From NCBI RefSeq assembly GCF_022385335.1, contig NZ_CP092431.1, forward strand, positions 8,866,001 to 8,930,000: 64,000 nucleotides of DNA, written 5' to 3'. The stretch is from Streptomyces deccanensis (GTDB taxonomy: Bacteria; Actinomycetota; Actinomycetes; Streptomycetales; Streptomycetaceae). Shown piece after piece: positions 46,137 to 54,136 of this stretch (its first letter is position 1; each line of letters opens with the position of its first letter). The notes under the pieces were generated by a model. The model was not told the origin of the DNA. It saw nothing but the letters and a program-made list of their open reading frames with translations, and made no database searches. Position numbers and translations under genes: made by a program.

Positions 46137-46835
46137 GTGGAGACGAGTAAGCGGGCGGGTTCCGCCGGGCAGCCGCGAACACCCTTGAGTAGAGGGCGTG
46201 TTCTGGACACCGCCGTCGCCCTGGCCGACGAGGGTGGAGTCGACGCGCTGAGCATGCGCAAGATCGCGCAGGCGCTCGGCGTCGTGCCCATGGCGCTCTA
46301 CAAACACGTGGCGAACAAGAGCGAGTTGCTGGACGGCATGATCGACGTCCTCGTCGGCGAGATCGATCCGCCGGTCGCCGGCGTCGGCTGGAAGGCCGCC
46401 ATTCGAGGACGGGTCCTCTCGGCCCGCCGTATGCTCCTGCGTCACCCGTGGGCGCCCGAGGTCATCGAGTCGCGGATCAAGGCACGGACCACCCCGACGC
46501 CCGTGGTCATGGAGTACCTGGACTCGATGATCGGGATCTTCCGGGCCGGGGGCTTCTCGCTCGACCTGACGCATCACGCGATGCATGTCATGGGAAGCCG
46601 TCTGCTGGGCTTCTCGCAGGAGCTGTTCGAGGACTCCTCCGGCCGTGAGCCCGACCCGGACGCCCTGTCGCCCGAGGAGATGGCCGCGCGCTACCCCCAC
46701 ATCACCGCGCTGGCCATGGCGGTCGCCCACGACCGTGATTCGATCGTGGGCTCCGGCTGTGACGACCAGTTCGAGTTCGAGTTCGCCCTGGACCTGACGC
46801 TGGACGGCCTGGAACGGCTCCTCGGCGCGCCCTGA
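46137..46835 (+). CDS. TetR-family regulator (TetR_C_1-like)
   Basis: 232 residues from GTG 46137. The helix-turn-helix is SMRKIAQALGVVPMALYKHV, then ANKSELLDGMID, with the recognition-helix pattern of true TetR/AcrR members, and the C-terminal part (about 90-220) resembles the tetracycline-repressor-type ligand domain. It stands divergent from the PTM synthase but only 108 bp before an oxidoreductase gene on its own strand, whose promoter contains two strong palindromes. I consider that oxidoreductase the likelier target; control of the PTM genes cannot be excluded. Confidence 0.9.
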   Translation: METSKRAGSAGQPRTPLSRGRVLDTAVALADEGGVDALSMRKIAQALGVVPMALYKHVANKSELLDGMIDVLVGEIDPPVAGVGWKAAIRGRVLSARRMLLRHPWAPEVIESRIKARTTPTPVVMEYLDSMIGIFRAGGFSLDLTHHAMHVMGSRLLGFSQELFEDSSGREPDPDALSPEEMAARYPHITALAMAVAHDRDSIVGSGCDDQFEFEFALDLTLDGLERLLGAP

Positions 46836-46859
46836 TCCGTCGTACGACCGCCTGAACCC

Positions 46860-46917
46860 TTGACGGGTGTACGGCGTACACCTAGCTTGCCTTGAAGAAG
46901 GTGTACGCCGTACACCT
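46860..46917 (+). promoter_or_regulatory. Promoter with two 17-19-bp operators for the quinone oxidoreductase
   Basis: TTGACG (46860-46865) and TAGCTT (46883-46888) form -35 and -10 elements, and the 17-bp spacer between them is exactly the palindrome GGTGTACG-g-CGTACACC (46866-46882). A second copy AGGTGTACG-c-CGTACACCT occupies 46899-46917, at or just after the expected start point. Centres are 34 bp apart. Binding at either site would block RNA polymerase. Confidence 0.85.
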
Positions 46918-46942
46918 GCCCGGGGGAGCAAGGGGGAGACCG

Positions 46943-47932
46943 ATGAAGGCGATCGTTCAGGAGCGGTTCGGGCCGCCGGACATCCTGCGGCTGGCGGACA
47001 TCGACCGTCCGGAGATCGGAGCCGACGACGTGCTGGTACGGATCCGCGCCGCCGCGCTCAACCCGTACGACTGGCACATGATGCGCGGCGACCCCTACGT
47101 GGCGCGGCTGTCGGGGGTCGTGGGGCTGACCCGGCCGAAGGCCCGGGTGGCCGGGACCGACGCGGCAGGCGAGGTCGAGGCCGTCGGCGCCACGGTGCGG
47201 GGGCTCCGGCCCGGTGACGAGGTCATGGGCTTCTGTTCGGGCTCCTTCGCCGAATTCGCGCGCACCACCGCGGATCTGCTGGTGCGCAAGCCCGCGCACC
47301 TCACGTTCGAGCAGGCCGCGGCCGTGCCGTTGGGGGCGGTGACCGCCCTGCGCGGCATCCGGACCGTCGGGCGGGTGCGGGCCGGGCAGCGGGTGCTGGT
47401 CAACGGCGCGGGCGGGGGCGTCGGCACGTTCGCCGTACAGATCGCCGTGGCCCTGGGGGCCGAGGTGACCGGTGTGTGCAGCGCGCGCAACCTCGATCTC
47501 GTGCGCTCACTGGGCGCCGCGCACGCCGTCGACTACGCCCGCGAGGACTTCACCGGCGGGCCCACGCGGTACGACGTCATCCTGGACAACGTGGGCAACC
47601 ACCCGCTGGGGCGACTGCGCCGGGCGCTCACGCCGGCGGGGACCCTGGTGGCCAACGGCGGTGGCTCGCCCGGCCGGGTGTTCGGGGCGATGGGCTCCAT
47701 GGCGCGACTGGGCGCGGCCGACCTGTTCACCCGTCAGCGGCTCCGCCCCATCCTGCCCTCGCCCCCGTCCGGACCGACCCACGACGACCTGCTCGCCGTC
47801 ACCGCGCTCATCGGCACCGGCGCACTCACCCCGGTCGTCGACCGGACCTACCCCCTGGCGGACACGGCCGAGGGCGTACGCCACGTGGAGCGGGGCCACG
47901 CCCGGGGAAAGGCGGTGATCACCGTGCGGTGA
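46943..47932 (+). CDS. NAD(P)-dependent MDR oxidoreductase (quinone oxidoreductase-like)
   Basis: 329 residues from ATG 46943 with GGGGGAG upstream. N-terminal GroES-like domain (MKAIVQERFGPPDILRLADI, NPYDWHMMRGDP, VAGTDAAGEVEAVG) without zinc ligands, then the nucleotide-binding NGAGGGVGTFAVQIA. This is the zinc-free quinone reductase/alkenal reductase group. It is preceded by a TetR gene on the same strand and by a doubly operator-covered promoter, so expression is probably induced by an electrophile or quinone sensed by that TetR. Confidence 0.9.
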   Translation: MKAIVQERFGPPDILRLADIDRPEIGADDVLVRIRAAALNPYDWHMMRGDPYVARLSGVVGLTRPKARVAGTDAAGEVEAVGATVRGLRPGDEVMGFCSGSFAEFARTTADLLVRKPAHLTFEQAAAVPLGAVTALRGIRTVGRVRAGQRVLVNGAGGGVGTFAVQIAVALGAEVTGVCSARNLDLVRSLGAAHAVDYAREDFTGGPTRYDVILDNVGNHPLGRLRRALTPAGTLVANGGGSPGRVFGAMGSMARLGAADLFTRQRLRPILPSPPSGPTHDDLLAVTALIGTGALTPVVDRTYPLADTAEGVRHVERGHARGKAVITVR

Positions 47933-47967
47933 GCGTCTCTTCGACCGTTGCCCGGGGGCGTGGCGCC

Positions 47968-48066
47968 GGTGGCGTGCCGACGGCGTACAGGCGTACCGGT
48001 GGCGTCTCGACGGCGTATGGGCAGCGCGCCGACGGCGTACCGGTTGCGCGCCGACGGCGTACCGGT
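47968..48066. repeat. Imperfect tandem repeat with core GACGGCGTA(C/T)
   Basis: The core CGACGGCGTA occurs four times within about 95 bp (near 47978, 48008, 48030 and 48052); the last two units, GCGCGCCGACGGCGTACCGG, are identical over 20 bp and 22 bp apart. It lies in the gap between the convergent oxidoreductase and amidase genes. No function is evident. Confidence 0.6.
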
Positions 48067-48154
48067 GCGTGTGGGGCGCGGCCGCCGTGTCCCCCGTCGA
48101 GCCGACGCGCTCGTGCGAGCACGACGGCCGCGTCACCCCGTCAGGCCCGCCGCG

Positions 48155-48988
48155 TCACCTCGTCAGGGCCGCCACGTCCGCGCGGATCGCCGGTAGTTGG
48201 GCGTGCAGTACGCCGCCGGGACAGGCGGTGGCCGCCCAGTCGCGGTGGCCGGAGATGGCGGGGCCGTTCCAGACGGCGCCGTTGACCGGGTTGACGTAGG
48301 CCACGTTCCCCTGGAGGGGGTCGATGGCGTGCCGGGTGGCGAGTTCCGCCAGCAGTTGGACGAGCGCGCCACGCGCGGCGGACGTGGGCGCGCTGGTGGT
48401 GAACGTCCCCAGCAGGGCGATCCCGACGTTCCCGGTGTTGTACGTGACGATGTGAGCGGCGGTGACCAGCCGTCCCGCCGCGTCGTGTGCGGGGTCCCCG
48501 TCGCTGCCGGACCAGCGTCCCTCGTAGACCAGTCCGGCCGCGTCGATCAGATAGTGGTAGCCGATGTCGCCCCAGCCCTGACCGACCGCCTGGTCACGGT
48601 AGATCGCGCGGACCCGGGCCGCGGGGTCGGCCTCGCCGTTCGCGCTGCCGGTGTGGTGCACGGACAGCGTCTGCACCGGGTGGTAGTCGGCAGGCCAGGT
48701 CTCCCTGCCGTCCGGACCGAAGCGCAGGCTCTCGTCCGCGCCCCAGGCCTGCCGCGACCGCAGGACGTAGGCGGCGGACCGGGCGGAGCCGGCGCGCGCG
48801 GAACCGGCGGCCGCGGCCGGGTGCGAAAGGGCCCCGGTCACGGCGACGGCGCCGAGAGCCCCCAGCAGGCTCCGCCGACGTAATGCGCCGACGGAATCAG
48901 GGGAGTGGCAGGGATCCGAAAAGCTTGAGGCGCTTGAAAAGTCGGAGGAGTCGGAGGCGTCGGACGGAGTCGAGTGTCTCGGATGCAT
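48155..48988 (-). CDS. Tat-exported N-acetylmuramoyl-L-alanine amidase (PGRP type)
   Basis: 277 residues. A serine-rich leader is followed by a twin-arginine signal (ALRRRSLLGALGAVAVTGA, cleaved near AAAAGS). The amidase_2/PGRP domain covers about 75-277: zinc ligands are expected in VHHTGS and in GHRDWAATACPG, and GDIGYHYLID gives the catalytic tyrosine region. It cuts the bond between muramic acid and the stem peptide outside the cell. GGRxT-type anchors are absent, so it is likely a free secreted enzyme. Convergent with the upstream oxidoreductase. Confidence 0.92.
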   Translation of the reverse strand: MHPRHSTPSDASDSSDFSSASSFSDPCHSPDSVGALRRRSLLGALGAVAVTGALSHPAAAAGSARAGSARSAAYVLRSRQAWGADESLRFGPDGRETWPADYHPVQTLSVHHTGSANGEADPAARVRAIYRDQAVGQGWGDIGYHYLIDAAGLVYEGRWSGSDGDPAHDAAGRLVTAAHIVTYNTGNVGIALLGTFTTSAPTSAARGALVQLLAELATRHAIDPLQGNVAYVNPVNGAVWNGPAISGHRDWAATACPGGVLHAQLPAIRADVAALTR

Positions 48989-49300
48989 GGCTGTCCTTCC
49001 GGAGCGGAGCGGAATGGAGCAGAACAGAGCAGAGCAGGGGGCCAGGTCACCGGTCCGTGGCCCCGTCGCCGAGGTCGGCGCACTGCTGGAAACGTACCGG
49101 ACCCCGGTCGGCGGAGGGAGGCGCCGGCGCGCGGGACGTGGCTGCTGCGCGCGGTGGTGACCGGGGGGCGCGTCGGGGGTGATCGGTGGACTTGGCCGTG
49201 GGGCGGTCGGTTGGATGGGGACTCGGGCCGGTCCGCGGCGTCATGGCCGACGACCCGGGGCCGGCCTACGACACCCGACACGCGCCGGAGATGAGCTGCC
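48989..49300. other. Intergenic region between PGRP amidase and TPR gene
   Basis: A 312-bp divergent gap. Bases about 48999-49036 are a low-complexity run of GGAGCGGAGCGGAATGGAGC and similar GAGCA units, purine-rich on the plus strand. Open frames crossing the gap have no ribosome sites and look non-coding. The promoters for both neighbours must be here but no confident -35/-10 pair is visible. Confidence 0.5.
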
Positions 49301-50761
49301 ATGGTGACCGACCGGTACGGCAACCGCCTGTACGAGTGCACCGCCGAGGGAGCGGCGCACCTGGACCGGGCCGTGGAGGGGCTGTTGTTCTTCCGACCGG
49401 AGTTCCCGACCGCCGTCGCGGACGCCGTGGCCGCGTGTCCGCGGTCGCCGCTGGCCCAGGCGTTCGCGGCGTATCTGGGGGTGCTGGGTACCGAGGCGCG
49501 GGACGCCGAGGAGGCGGGCCGTGGGTTCCTGGCCTTCAGCGCGGGGCTGGACCATGCGGCGCTGCCCCGGCGGGAGCGCATGCACATGGCGGCGGCGGAG
49601 GCCTGGCTCGGCGGCGATCTGGGGCGGGCCGGCCGGATCCTGGAGGATCTGGTCGTGGAGTGCCCGCGTGATCCGCTCGCCCTGGCGGTGGGCCATCAGC
49701 TCGACTTCTTCACCGGGGACGCCACACGGCTGCGGGACCGCATCGGCGGAGCCCTCCCGGCGTGGGACCCGGACGACCCCCACCGCGGGCCGCTGCTGGG
49801 CATGTACGCGTTCGGCCTGGAGGAGTCGGGTCACTACGACCGGGCCCAGGAGGTGGCCCGCGCCGCCGTCGAGCGGAACCCCCGTGACATCTGGGCCATC
49901 CACGCCGTCGTCCATGTACACGAGATGCAGGGCCGGTTCGCCGAGGGGCTCGGCTTCCTCGACGCGCGCCTCGACGACTGGGCGAGCGGCAGCCTGCTGA
50001 CCGTGCACAGCTGGTGGCACTACGCCCTCTACGCGCTGGAGGCGGGCGACACCGCCACGGCCCTGCGGATCTACGACGCCGTACTGCACCACGAGGAGTC
50101 GTCCGGGTTCGTCATGGAACTCCTCGACGCCGCCTCGCTGTTGTGGCGGTTCCTCCTGGACGGCTCGGACCAGCAGGCCCGTTGGCGGGCCCTGGCGGAC
50201 GCGTGGGCCGCACGCGAGGACCCGCCGTTCTACGCCTTCAACGACGTGCACGCCGTCATGGCCTTCGCGGGCGCGGGGCGGCTGGACACGGCGGACGCGT
50301 TCGTGGCCGACCGGCGGCGCTGGCTGCGGACGGCCCGGGAAGGCGGGCGGCCCCACACCAACCGCGTGATGACCGCCGAGATCGGACTGCCCGTCTGCGA
50401 GGCGCTGGTGGCGTTCGCCCGTGCGGACTACGCGACGGTGGTGGACCTGCTGTGGCCGATCCGCCGCCGGCTGCACACCTTCGGTGGCAGCCACGCCCAG
50501 CGGGACGCGGTCCAGCGGACCCTGCTGGAGGCGGCCCTCCGCGCACGCCGGGACGGCCTGGCCCGTCGCCTGCTCGGCGAACGCGCCGGCCTGAGCCCCC
50601 ACAGCCCCTACAACTGGCTCGGGCAGGCCCGCCTTGCCGACGCCCTCGGAGAAGCGGGCCGCGCGGCCGTGGCCCGCGCCACGGCGACCGAACTGGCGGC
50701 CCCCGCCGCGGCGAGGCTCAGCGGGAACGCGCACGACACGTACCTCACCCGGAAAACCTGA
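49301..50761 (+). CDS. Tetratricopeptide-repeat protein of the TTC38 type
   Basis: 486 residues made of helical repeats throughout; ATG 49301 is preceded by a GGAGATGAGCTGCC site. Features match the TTC38-like family: an early LAQAFAAYLGVL, the AHGLxLxxAG-like GHQLDFFTGDATRLRDRI, then YAFGLEESGHYDRAQEVARA, AIHAVVHVHEMQGRFAEG and HSWWHYALYALEAGD. No signal peptide or transmembrane helix, so it is cytosolic. Molecular function unknown; such proteins are widespread in actinobacteria as single genes. Confidence 0.88.
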   Translation: MVTDRYGNRLYECTAEGAAHLDRAVEGLLFFRPEFPTAVADAVAACPRSPLAQAFAAYLGVLGTEARDAEEAGRGFLAFSAGLDHAALPRRERMHMAAAEAWLGGDLGRAGRILEDLVVECPRDPLALAVGHQLDFFTGDATRLRDRIGGALPAWDPDDPHRGPLLGMYAFGLEESGHYDRAQEVARAAVERNPRDIWAIHAVVHVHEMQGRFAEGLGFLDARLDDWASGSLLTVHSWWHYALYALEAGDTATALRIYDAVLHHEESSGFVMELLDAASLLWRFLLDGSDQQARWRALADAWAAREDPPFYAFNDVHAVMAFAGAGRLDTADAFVADRRRWLRTAREGGRPHTNRVMTAEIGLPVCEALVAFARADYATVVDLLWPIRRRLHTFGGSHAQRDAVQRTLLEAALRARRDGLARRLLGERAGLSPHSPYNWLGQARLADALGEAGRAAVARATATELAAPAAARLSGNAHDTYLTRKT

Positions 50762-50785
50762 GCCCGGCCGCTCCGTCCCGCCCCG

Positions 50786-51322
50786 CTAGGACAGACAGCC
50801 CACATGCGCCAGGGCCTGCTTCAGCAGGACTCCCTGGCCGCCCGGCATCTCGCTCTGCACGGAGGCCGACGCCGCTTCCTGGGGGCTGAACCACACCAGG
50901 TCGAGCGCGTCCTGGCGGGGACGGCAGTCGCCGGCCACGGGGACGATGTAGGCGAGGGACACCGCGTGCTGACGCGGGTCGTGGAACGGGGTGATGCCCT
51001 GGGTCGGGAAGTACTCCGCGACGGTGAAGGGCTGGAGCGCGGACGGGACGCGGGGCAGCGCCACCGGCCCGAGGTCCTTCTCCAGGTGCCGCAGAAGCGC
51101 GTCGCGCACCCGCTCGTGGTGCATCACGCGGCCGGAGACCAGATTGCGGCTGACCGTCCCGTCCGGGCCGATGCGCAGCAGCAGCCCGATGCTGGTGACT
51201 TCGCCGCTGTCGTCGACGCGCACGGGCACCGCCTCGACGTACAGGATCGGCATCCGGGCGCGCGCCGACTCGAGCTCGTCGGACGGCAGCCAGCCGGGCG
51301 TGGTTTCGGTCATGTCAGACAT
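50786..51322 (-). CDS. NUDIX-like family protein with degenerate Nudix box (DUF4916 type)
   Basis: 178 residues. The Nudix-box region reads GRVMHHERVRDALLRHLEKD then LG: G-x5-E-x7-R is kept, but the catalytic REUxEExGU becomes RHLEKDLGP, so the metal-binding glutamates are lost. The surrounding sheet (MPILYVEAVPVRVDDSGEV, HAVSLAYIVPVAGD, DALDLVWFSPQEA) still looks like the fold. The protein is therefore more likely a ligand-binding or inactive NUDIX relative than a hydrolase. It lies convergent to the TPR gene. Confidence 0.85.
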   Translation of the reverse strand: MSDMTETTPGWLPSDELESARARMPILYVEAVPVRVDDSGEVTSIGLLLRIGPDGTVSRNLVSGRVMHHERVRDALLRHLEKDLGPVALPRVPSALQPFTVAEYFPTQGITPFHDPRQHAVSLAYIVPVAGDCRPRQDALDLVWFSPQEAASASVQSEMPGGQGVLLKQALAHVGCLS

Positions 51323-51421
51323 TGGCCGATCATACTTTCAACGTCAGGCGGAGCGCGCGTCGCTCCGATCACACCTGTCAGAGATGCCCCCGTCGCTCCG
51401 TCCCATGCGCGGCGTGGACGA

Positions 51422-52105
51422 TCAGTCGTGCGCGGCCCACATTCCGCGCACATGACCGAGGTGGCGGGTCATCACCGCGCGTACGGCCTCCTCGTCGCGG
51501 GCGAGCAGCGCGTCCAGGAGTTCCAGGTGCTCCTGTGCCGAGGCCGGCAGCCGGCCCGACTCGGCGAGGGCGGTCAGACCGTAGAGACGGGCGCGTTTGC
51601 GCAGGTCACCGACGACCTCCACGAGGTGCGTATTGCCCGCGAGGGCGAGCAGACCGAGATGGAAGCGGGTGTCGGCCTCGACGTACGCGATGAGGTCACC
51701 GGCGGCCGCGGCGGCGACGATCTCCCGGGCGGCGGGCCGCAGCGCCTCCAGGGAGACCGGGTCGGCGGACCGGGCCAGGCCGACCGTGGTCGGGATCTCG
51801 ATGAGCGAGCGGACATGGGTGTACTCGTCGAGCTGCTTCTCCGTGACGGCGGTGACCCGGAACCCCTTGTTGGGCACGGTGTCGACCAGTCCCTCCTTGG
51901 CCAGATCCAGCATGGCCTCGCGCACCGGCGTCGCCGAGACACCGAAGCGGCCGGCGAGCGCGGGCGCGGAGTACACCTCGCCCGGCCGCAGCTCACCGGC
52001 GATCAGCGCGGCCCGCAACGCGTCGGCGACCCGCTCGCGGTAGCTGCTCTTCTTGCCGCCGAGCACGGGCAGGGCGGGGCCGGCGGCAGGGGCTGACAGG
52101 GCCAT
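51422..52105 (-). CDS. GntR-family regulator, FCD subfamily, of hydroxyproline catabolism
   Basis: 227 residues. N-terminal winged helix (RERVADALRAALIAGELRPG, APALAGRFGVSATPVREAML) and C-terminal FCD domain with metal/ligand residues in EADTRFHLGLLALAGN and the terminal RHLGHVRGMW. It is the last gene of the epimerase transcription unit, 10 bp after the epimerase stop. A near-identical 16-bp element stands before both hydroxyproline transcription units, which this protein most likely binds, with a hydroxyproline intermediate as inducer. Confidence 0.92.
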   Translation of the reverse strand: MALSAPAAGPALPVLGGKKSSYRERVADALRAALIAGELRPGEVYSAPALAGRFGVSATPVREAMLDLAKEGLVDTVPNKGFRVTAVTEKQLDEYTHVRSLIEIPTTVGLARSADPVSLEALRPAAREIVAAAAAGDLIAYVEADTRFHLGLLALAGNTHLVEVVGDLRKRARLYGLTALAESGRLPASAQEHLELLDALLARDEEAVRAVMTRHLGHVRGMWAAHD

Positions 52106-52115
52106 CGGGCCACTC

Positions 52116-53117
52116 CTAGAGGACGAACCCGGAGGGAAACGGGTCGGACGGGTCGAGCAGGTACTGTGCCGTGCCGGTGATCCAGGCGCGGCCGGTGAAG
52201 CTGGGGAGCACGGCCGGGACGCCGGCCACCTCGGTCTCGCCGAGCAGTCTGCCGGTGAAGCGGGTGCCGATGAAGGACTCGTTCACGAACTCGGTGTGCA
52301 GCGGGAGTTCACCGCGCGCGTGGAGCTGGGCCATGCGCGCGCTGGTGCCTGTCCCGCAGGGGGACCGGTCGAACCAGCCGGGGTGGATGGCCATCGCGTG
52401 CCGCGAGTGCCGGGCGGTGGCCCCGGGGGCGTAAAGGTGGACGTGGTGGACGCCGTGGATCGACGGGTCCTCCGGATGCACGGGCTCCCCCTCCGCGTTG
52501 ATGGCCTCCATCAGGTCGAGGCCCGCCCGCAGGATGTCGTCCTTGCGGTCGCGGTCGAAGGGCAGCCCGAACTGCTCCAGCGGCAGGATCGCGTAGAAGT
52601 TCCCGCCGTACGCGAGGTCGTAGGTCACCGTCCGGCCGTCGGCCAGCGTGGCTTTGCGGTCGAGGCCGACGGAGAACGACGGCACGTTCCGCAGGGTGAC
52701 GGCCTTCGCCGCGCCGTCCTGCACCGCCACCTCGGCCACGACGAGGCCCGCCGGGGTGTCTAGGCGGATGGTGGTGACCGGTTCGACCACCTCGACCATG
52801 CCGGTCTCCACGAGCACGGTCGCCACCCCGATCGTGCCGTGGCCGCACATCGGCAGATAGCCGGAGACCTCGATGTAGACCACGCCCCAGTCGCAGTCGG
52901 GGCGGGTCGGCGGCTGGAGGATCGCGCCGCTCATCGCCGCGTGCCCGCGCGGCTCGTTCATCAGCAACTGCTTGACGTCGTCGCGGTGTTCACGGAACCA
53001 CAGCCGGCGTTCGTTCATCGTCGCGCCCGGGATCGTGCCGATCCCGCCGGTGATCACCCGGGTGGGCATCCCCTCGGTGTGCGAGTCGACGGCGTGCAGG
53101 ACGAGCTTGCTGCGCAT
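52116..53117 (-). CDS. 4-hydroxyproline 2-epimerase (proline racemase family)
   Basis: 333 residues. Both catalytic cysteines of the two-base mechanism are present, in MCGHGTIG and SPCGTGTSA, which separates it from Thr-containing dehydratase relatives. N-terminal DSHTEGMPTRVITGG is typical. It interconverts trans-4-hydroxy-L-proline and cis-4-hydroxy-D-proline. Neighbours supply the next steps (D-hydroxyproline dehydrogenase and a DHDPS-family deaminase), so the hydroxyproline assignment is firm over proline racemase. Confidence 0.95.
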   Translation of the reverse strand: MRSKLVLHAVDSHTEGMPTRVITGGIGTIPGATMNERRLWFREHRDDVKQLLMNEPRGHAAMSGAILQPPTRPDCDWGVVYIEVSGYLPMCGHGTIGVATVLVETGMVEVVEPVTTIRLDTPAGLVVAEVAVQDGAAKAVTLRNVPSFSVGLDRKATLADGRTVTYDLAYGGNFYAILPLEQFGLPFDRDRKDDILRAGLDLMEAINAEGEPVHPEDPSIHGVHHVHLYAPGATARHSRHAMAIHPGWFDRSPCGTGTSARMAQLHARGELPLHTEFVNESFIGTRFTGRLLGETEVAGVPAVLPSFTGRAWITGTAQYLLDPSDPFPSGFVL

Positions 53118-53143
53118 GACCGGCCCTACCTCTCTGCTGTGGG

Positions 53144-54040
53144 TTACGCGAGCCCCGCCGCGACGGCCTTCTCGGTGGCCGCCCGGATCACGGCCTCCTG
53201 CTCCGGCAGCAGGTCCACACGCGGCGGACGGCAGCGTCCTCCGTGCCGGCCCACGATGTCCATCGACAACTTGATCGCCTGCACGAACTCGACCTTGGAG
53301 TCCCAGCGCAGCAGCGGGTGCAGTTGCGCGTAGAGGTGCTTGGCGGTGGTGAGGTCACCGTCCACCGCCGCGTGGTACAGCTCCACCGTCGCGGCGGGCA
53401 GCGCGTTCGGATAGCCCGCCACCCAGCCCTTCGCGCCCGCCAGCGCCAGCTCCAGCAGGACGTCGTCCGCGCCGATCAACAGGTCCAGCTCCGGGGCGAG
53501 TTCGGCGAGCTGGTAGGCCCGGCGGACATCGCCGGAGAACTCCTTCACGGCCCGGATGTACCCCTCGCCGTGCAGCTTGGCGAGCAGTTCGGGGACGAGG
53601 TCTACCTTGGTGTCGATCGGGTTGTTGTACGCCACGACCGGGACGCCCGCCTTCGCCACCTCGGCGTAGTGCGCCAGCACGGACCGTTCGTCGGCGCGGT
53701 ACGCGTTCGGCGGCAGCAGCATCACCGCCGCACAGCCCGCGTCCCGCGCCTGCTCGGCCCAGCGCCGGGACTCGGCCGAACCGTAGGCCGCGACCCCCGG
53801 CATCACCCGCGCGCCACCGATCGCGGCCACGGCGGTCTCGACGACCGCGGCGCGCTCCTCGGGCGTCAGCACCTGGTACTCGCCGAGCGAGCCGTTCGGT
53901 ACGACACCGTCGCAGCCGTTCTCGACGAGCCAGGCGCAGTGCTCGGCGTACGCGTCGTGGTCGACGGAGAGATCGTCGCGCAGGGGGAGCGCGGTGGCGA
54001 CGAGGACGCCGCGCCAGGGACGGTTCTCGGTGGTGGCCAT
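53144..54040 (-). CDS. DapA-family lyase, probable 1-pyrroline-4-hydroxy-2-carboxylate deaminase
   Basis: 298-residue TIM-barrel protein of the dihydrodipicolinate synthase superfamily. Schiff-base lysine is in IRAVKEFSG, tyrosine in VVAYNNP, and the substrate loop NGSLGEYQVLTPEE replaces the GTTGE of DapA. In hydroxyproline-degrading bacteria this relative deaminates and dehydrates the imine made by D-hydroxyproline dehydrogenase to 2-oxoglutarate semialdehyde. It is first in its transcription unit, with an operator-like element 25 bp upstream. The semialdehyde dehydrogenase needed next is not in the window. Confidence 0.9.
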   Translation of the reverse strand: MATTENRPWRGVLVATALPLRDDLSVDHDAYAEHCAWLVENGCDGVVPNGSLGEYQVLTPEERAAVVETAVAAIGGARVMPGVAAYGSAESRRWAEQARDAGCAAVMLLPPNAYRADERSVLAHYAEVAKAGVPVVAYNNPIDTKVDLVPELLAKLHGEGYIRAVKEFSGDVRRAYQLAELAPELDLLIGADDVLLELALAGAKGWVAGYPNALPAATVELYHAAVDGDLTTAKHLYAQLHPLLRWDSKVEFVQAIKLSMDIVGRHGGRCRPPRVDLLPEQEAVIRAATEKAVAAGLA

Positions 54041-54064
54041 GTGTGGGACGCCCTCTCCATGAGG

Positions 54065-54080
54065 TGTGACATATCACTGG
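54065..54080. promoter_or_regulatory. Probable GntR operator before the deaminase-epimerase-gntR unit
   Basis: TGTGACATATCACTGG contains the inverted repeat GTGA-N4-TCAC (54066-54077). It lies 25 bp upstream of the deaminase start. Its reverse complement CCAGTGATATGTCACA matches 14 of 16 bases of the element at 57090-57105 in front of the other hydroxyproline unit. Confidence 0.7.
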
Positions 54081-54136
54081 TGGTTTGGGTGCGAGTTGTG
54101 GATGTGGGTGTGGGTCCGGATGTGTGGGTGCGGGGC

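Noticed and set aside
46137-46835. TetR gene as the PTM pathway regulator
   Set aside because: It is divergent from the synthase, but the strongest matching palindromes lie before the downstream oxidoreductase and none of that kind was found in the 564-bp gap before the synthase.
47968-48066. CRISPR-like array
   Set aside because: Units are short, degenerate and directly adjacent without spacers of constant size; no cas genes.
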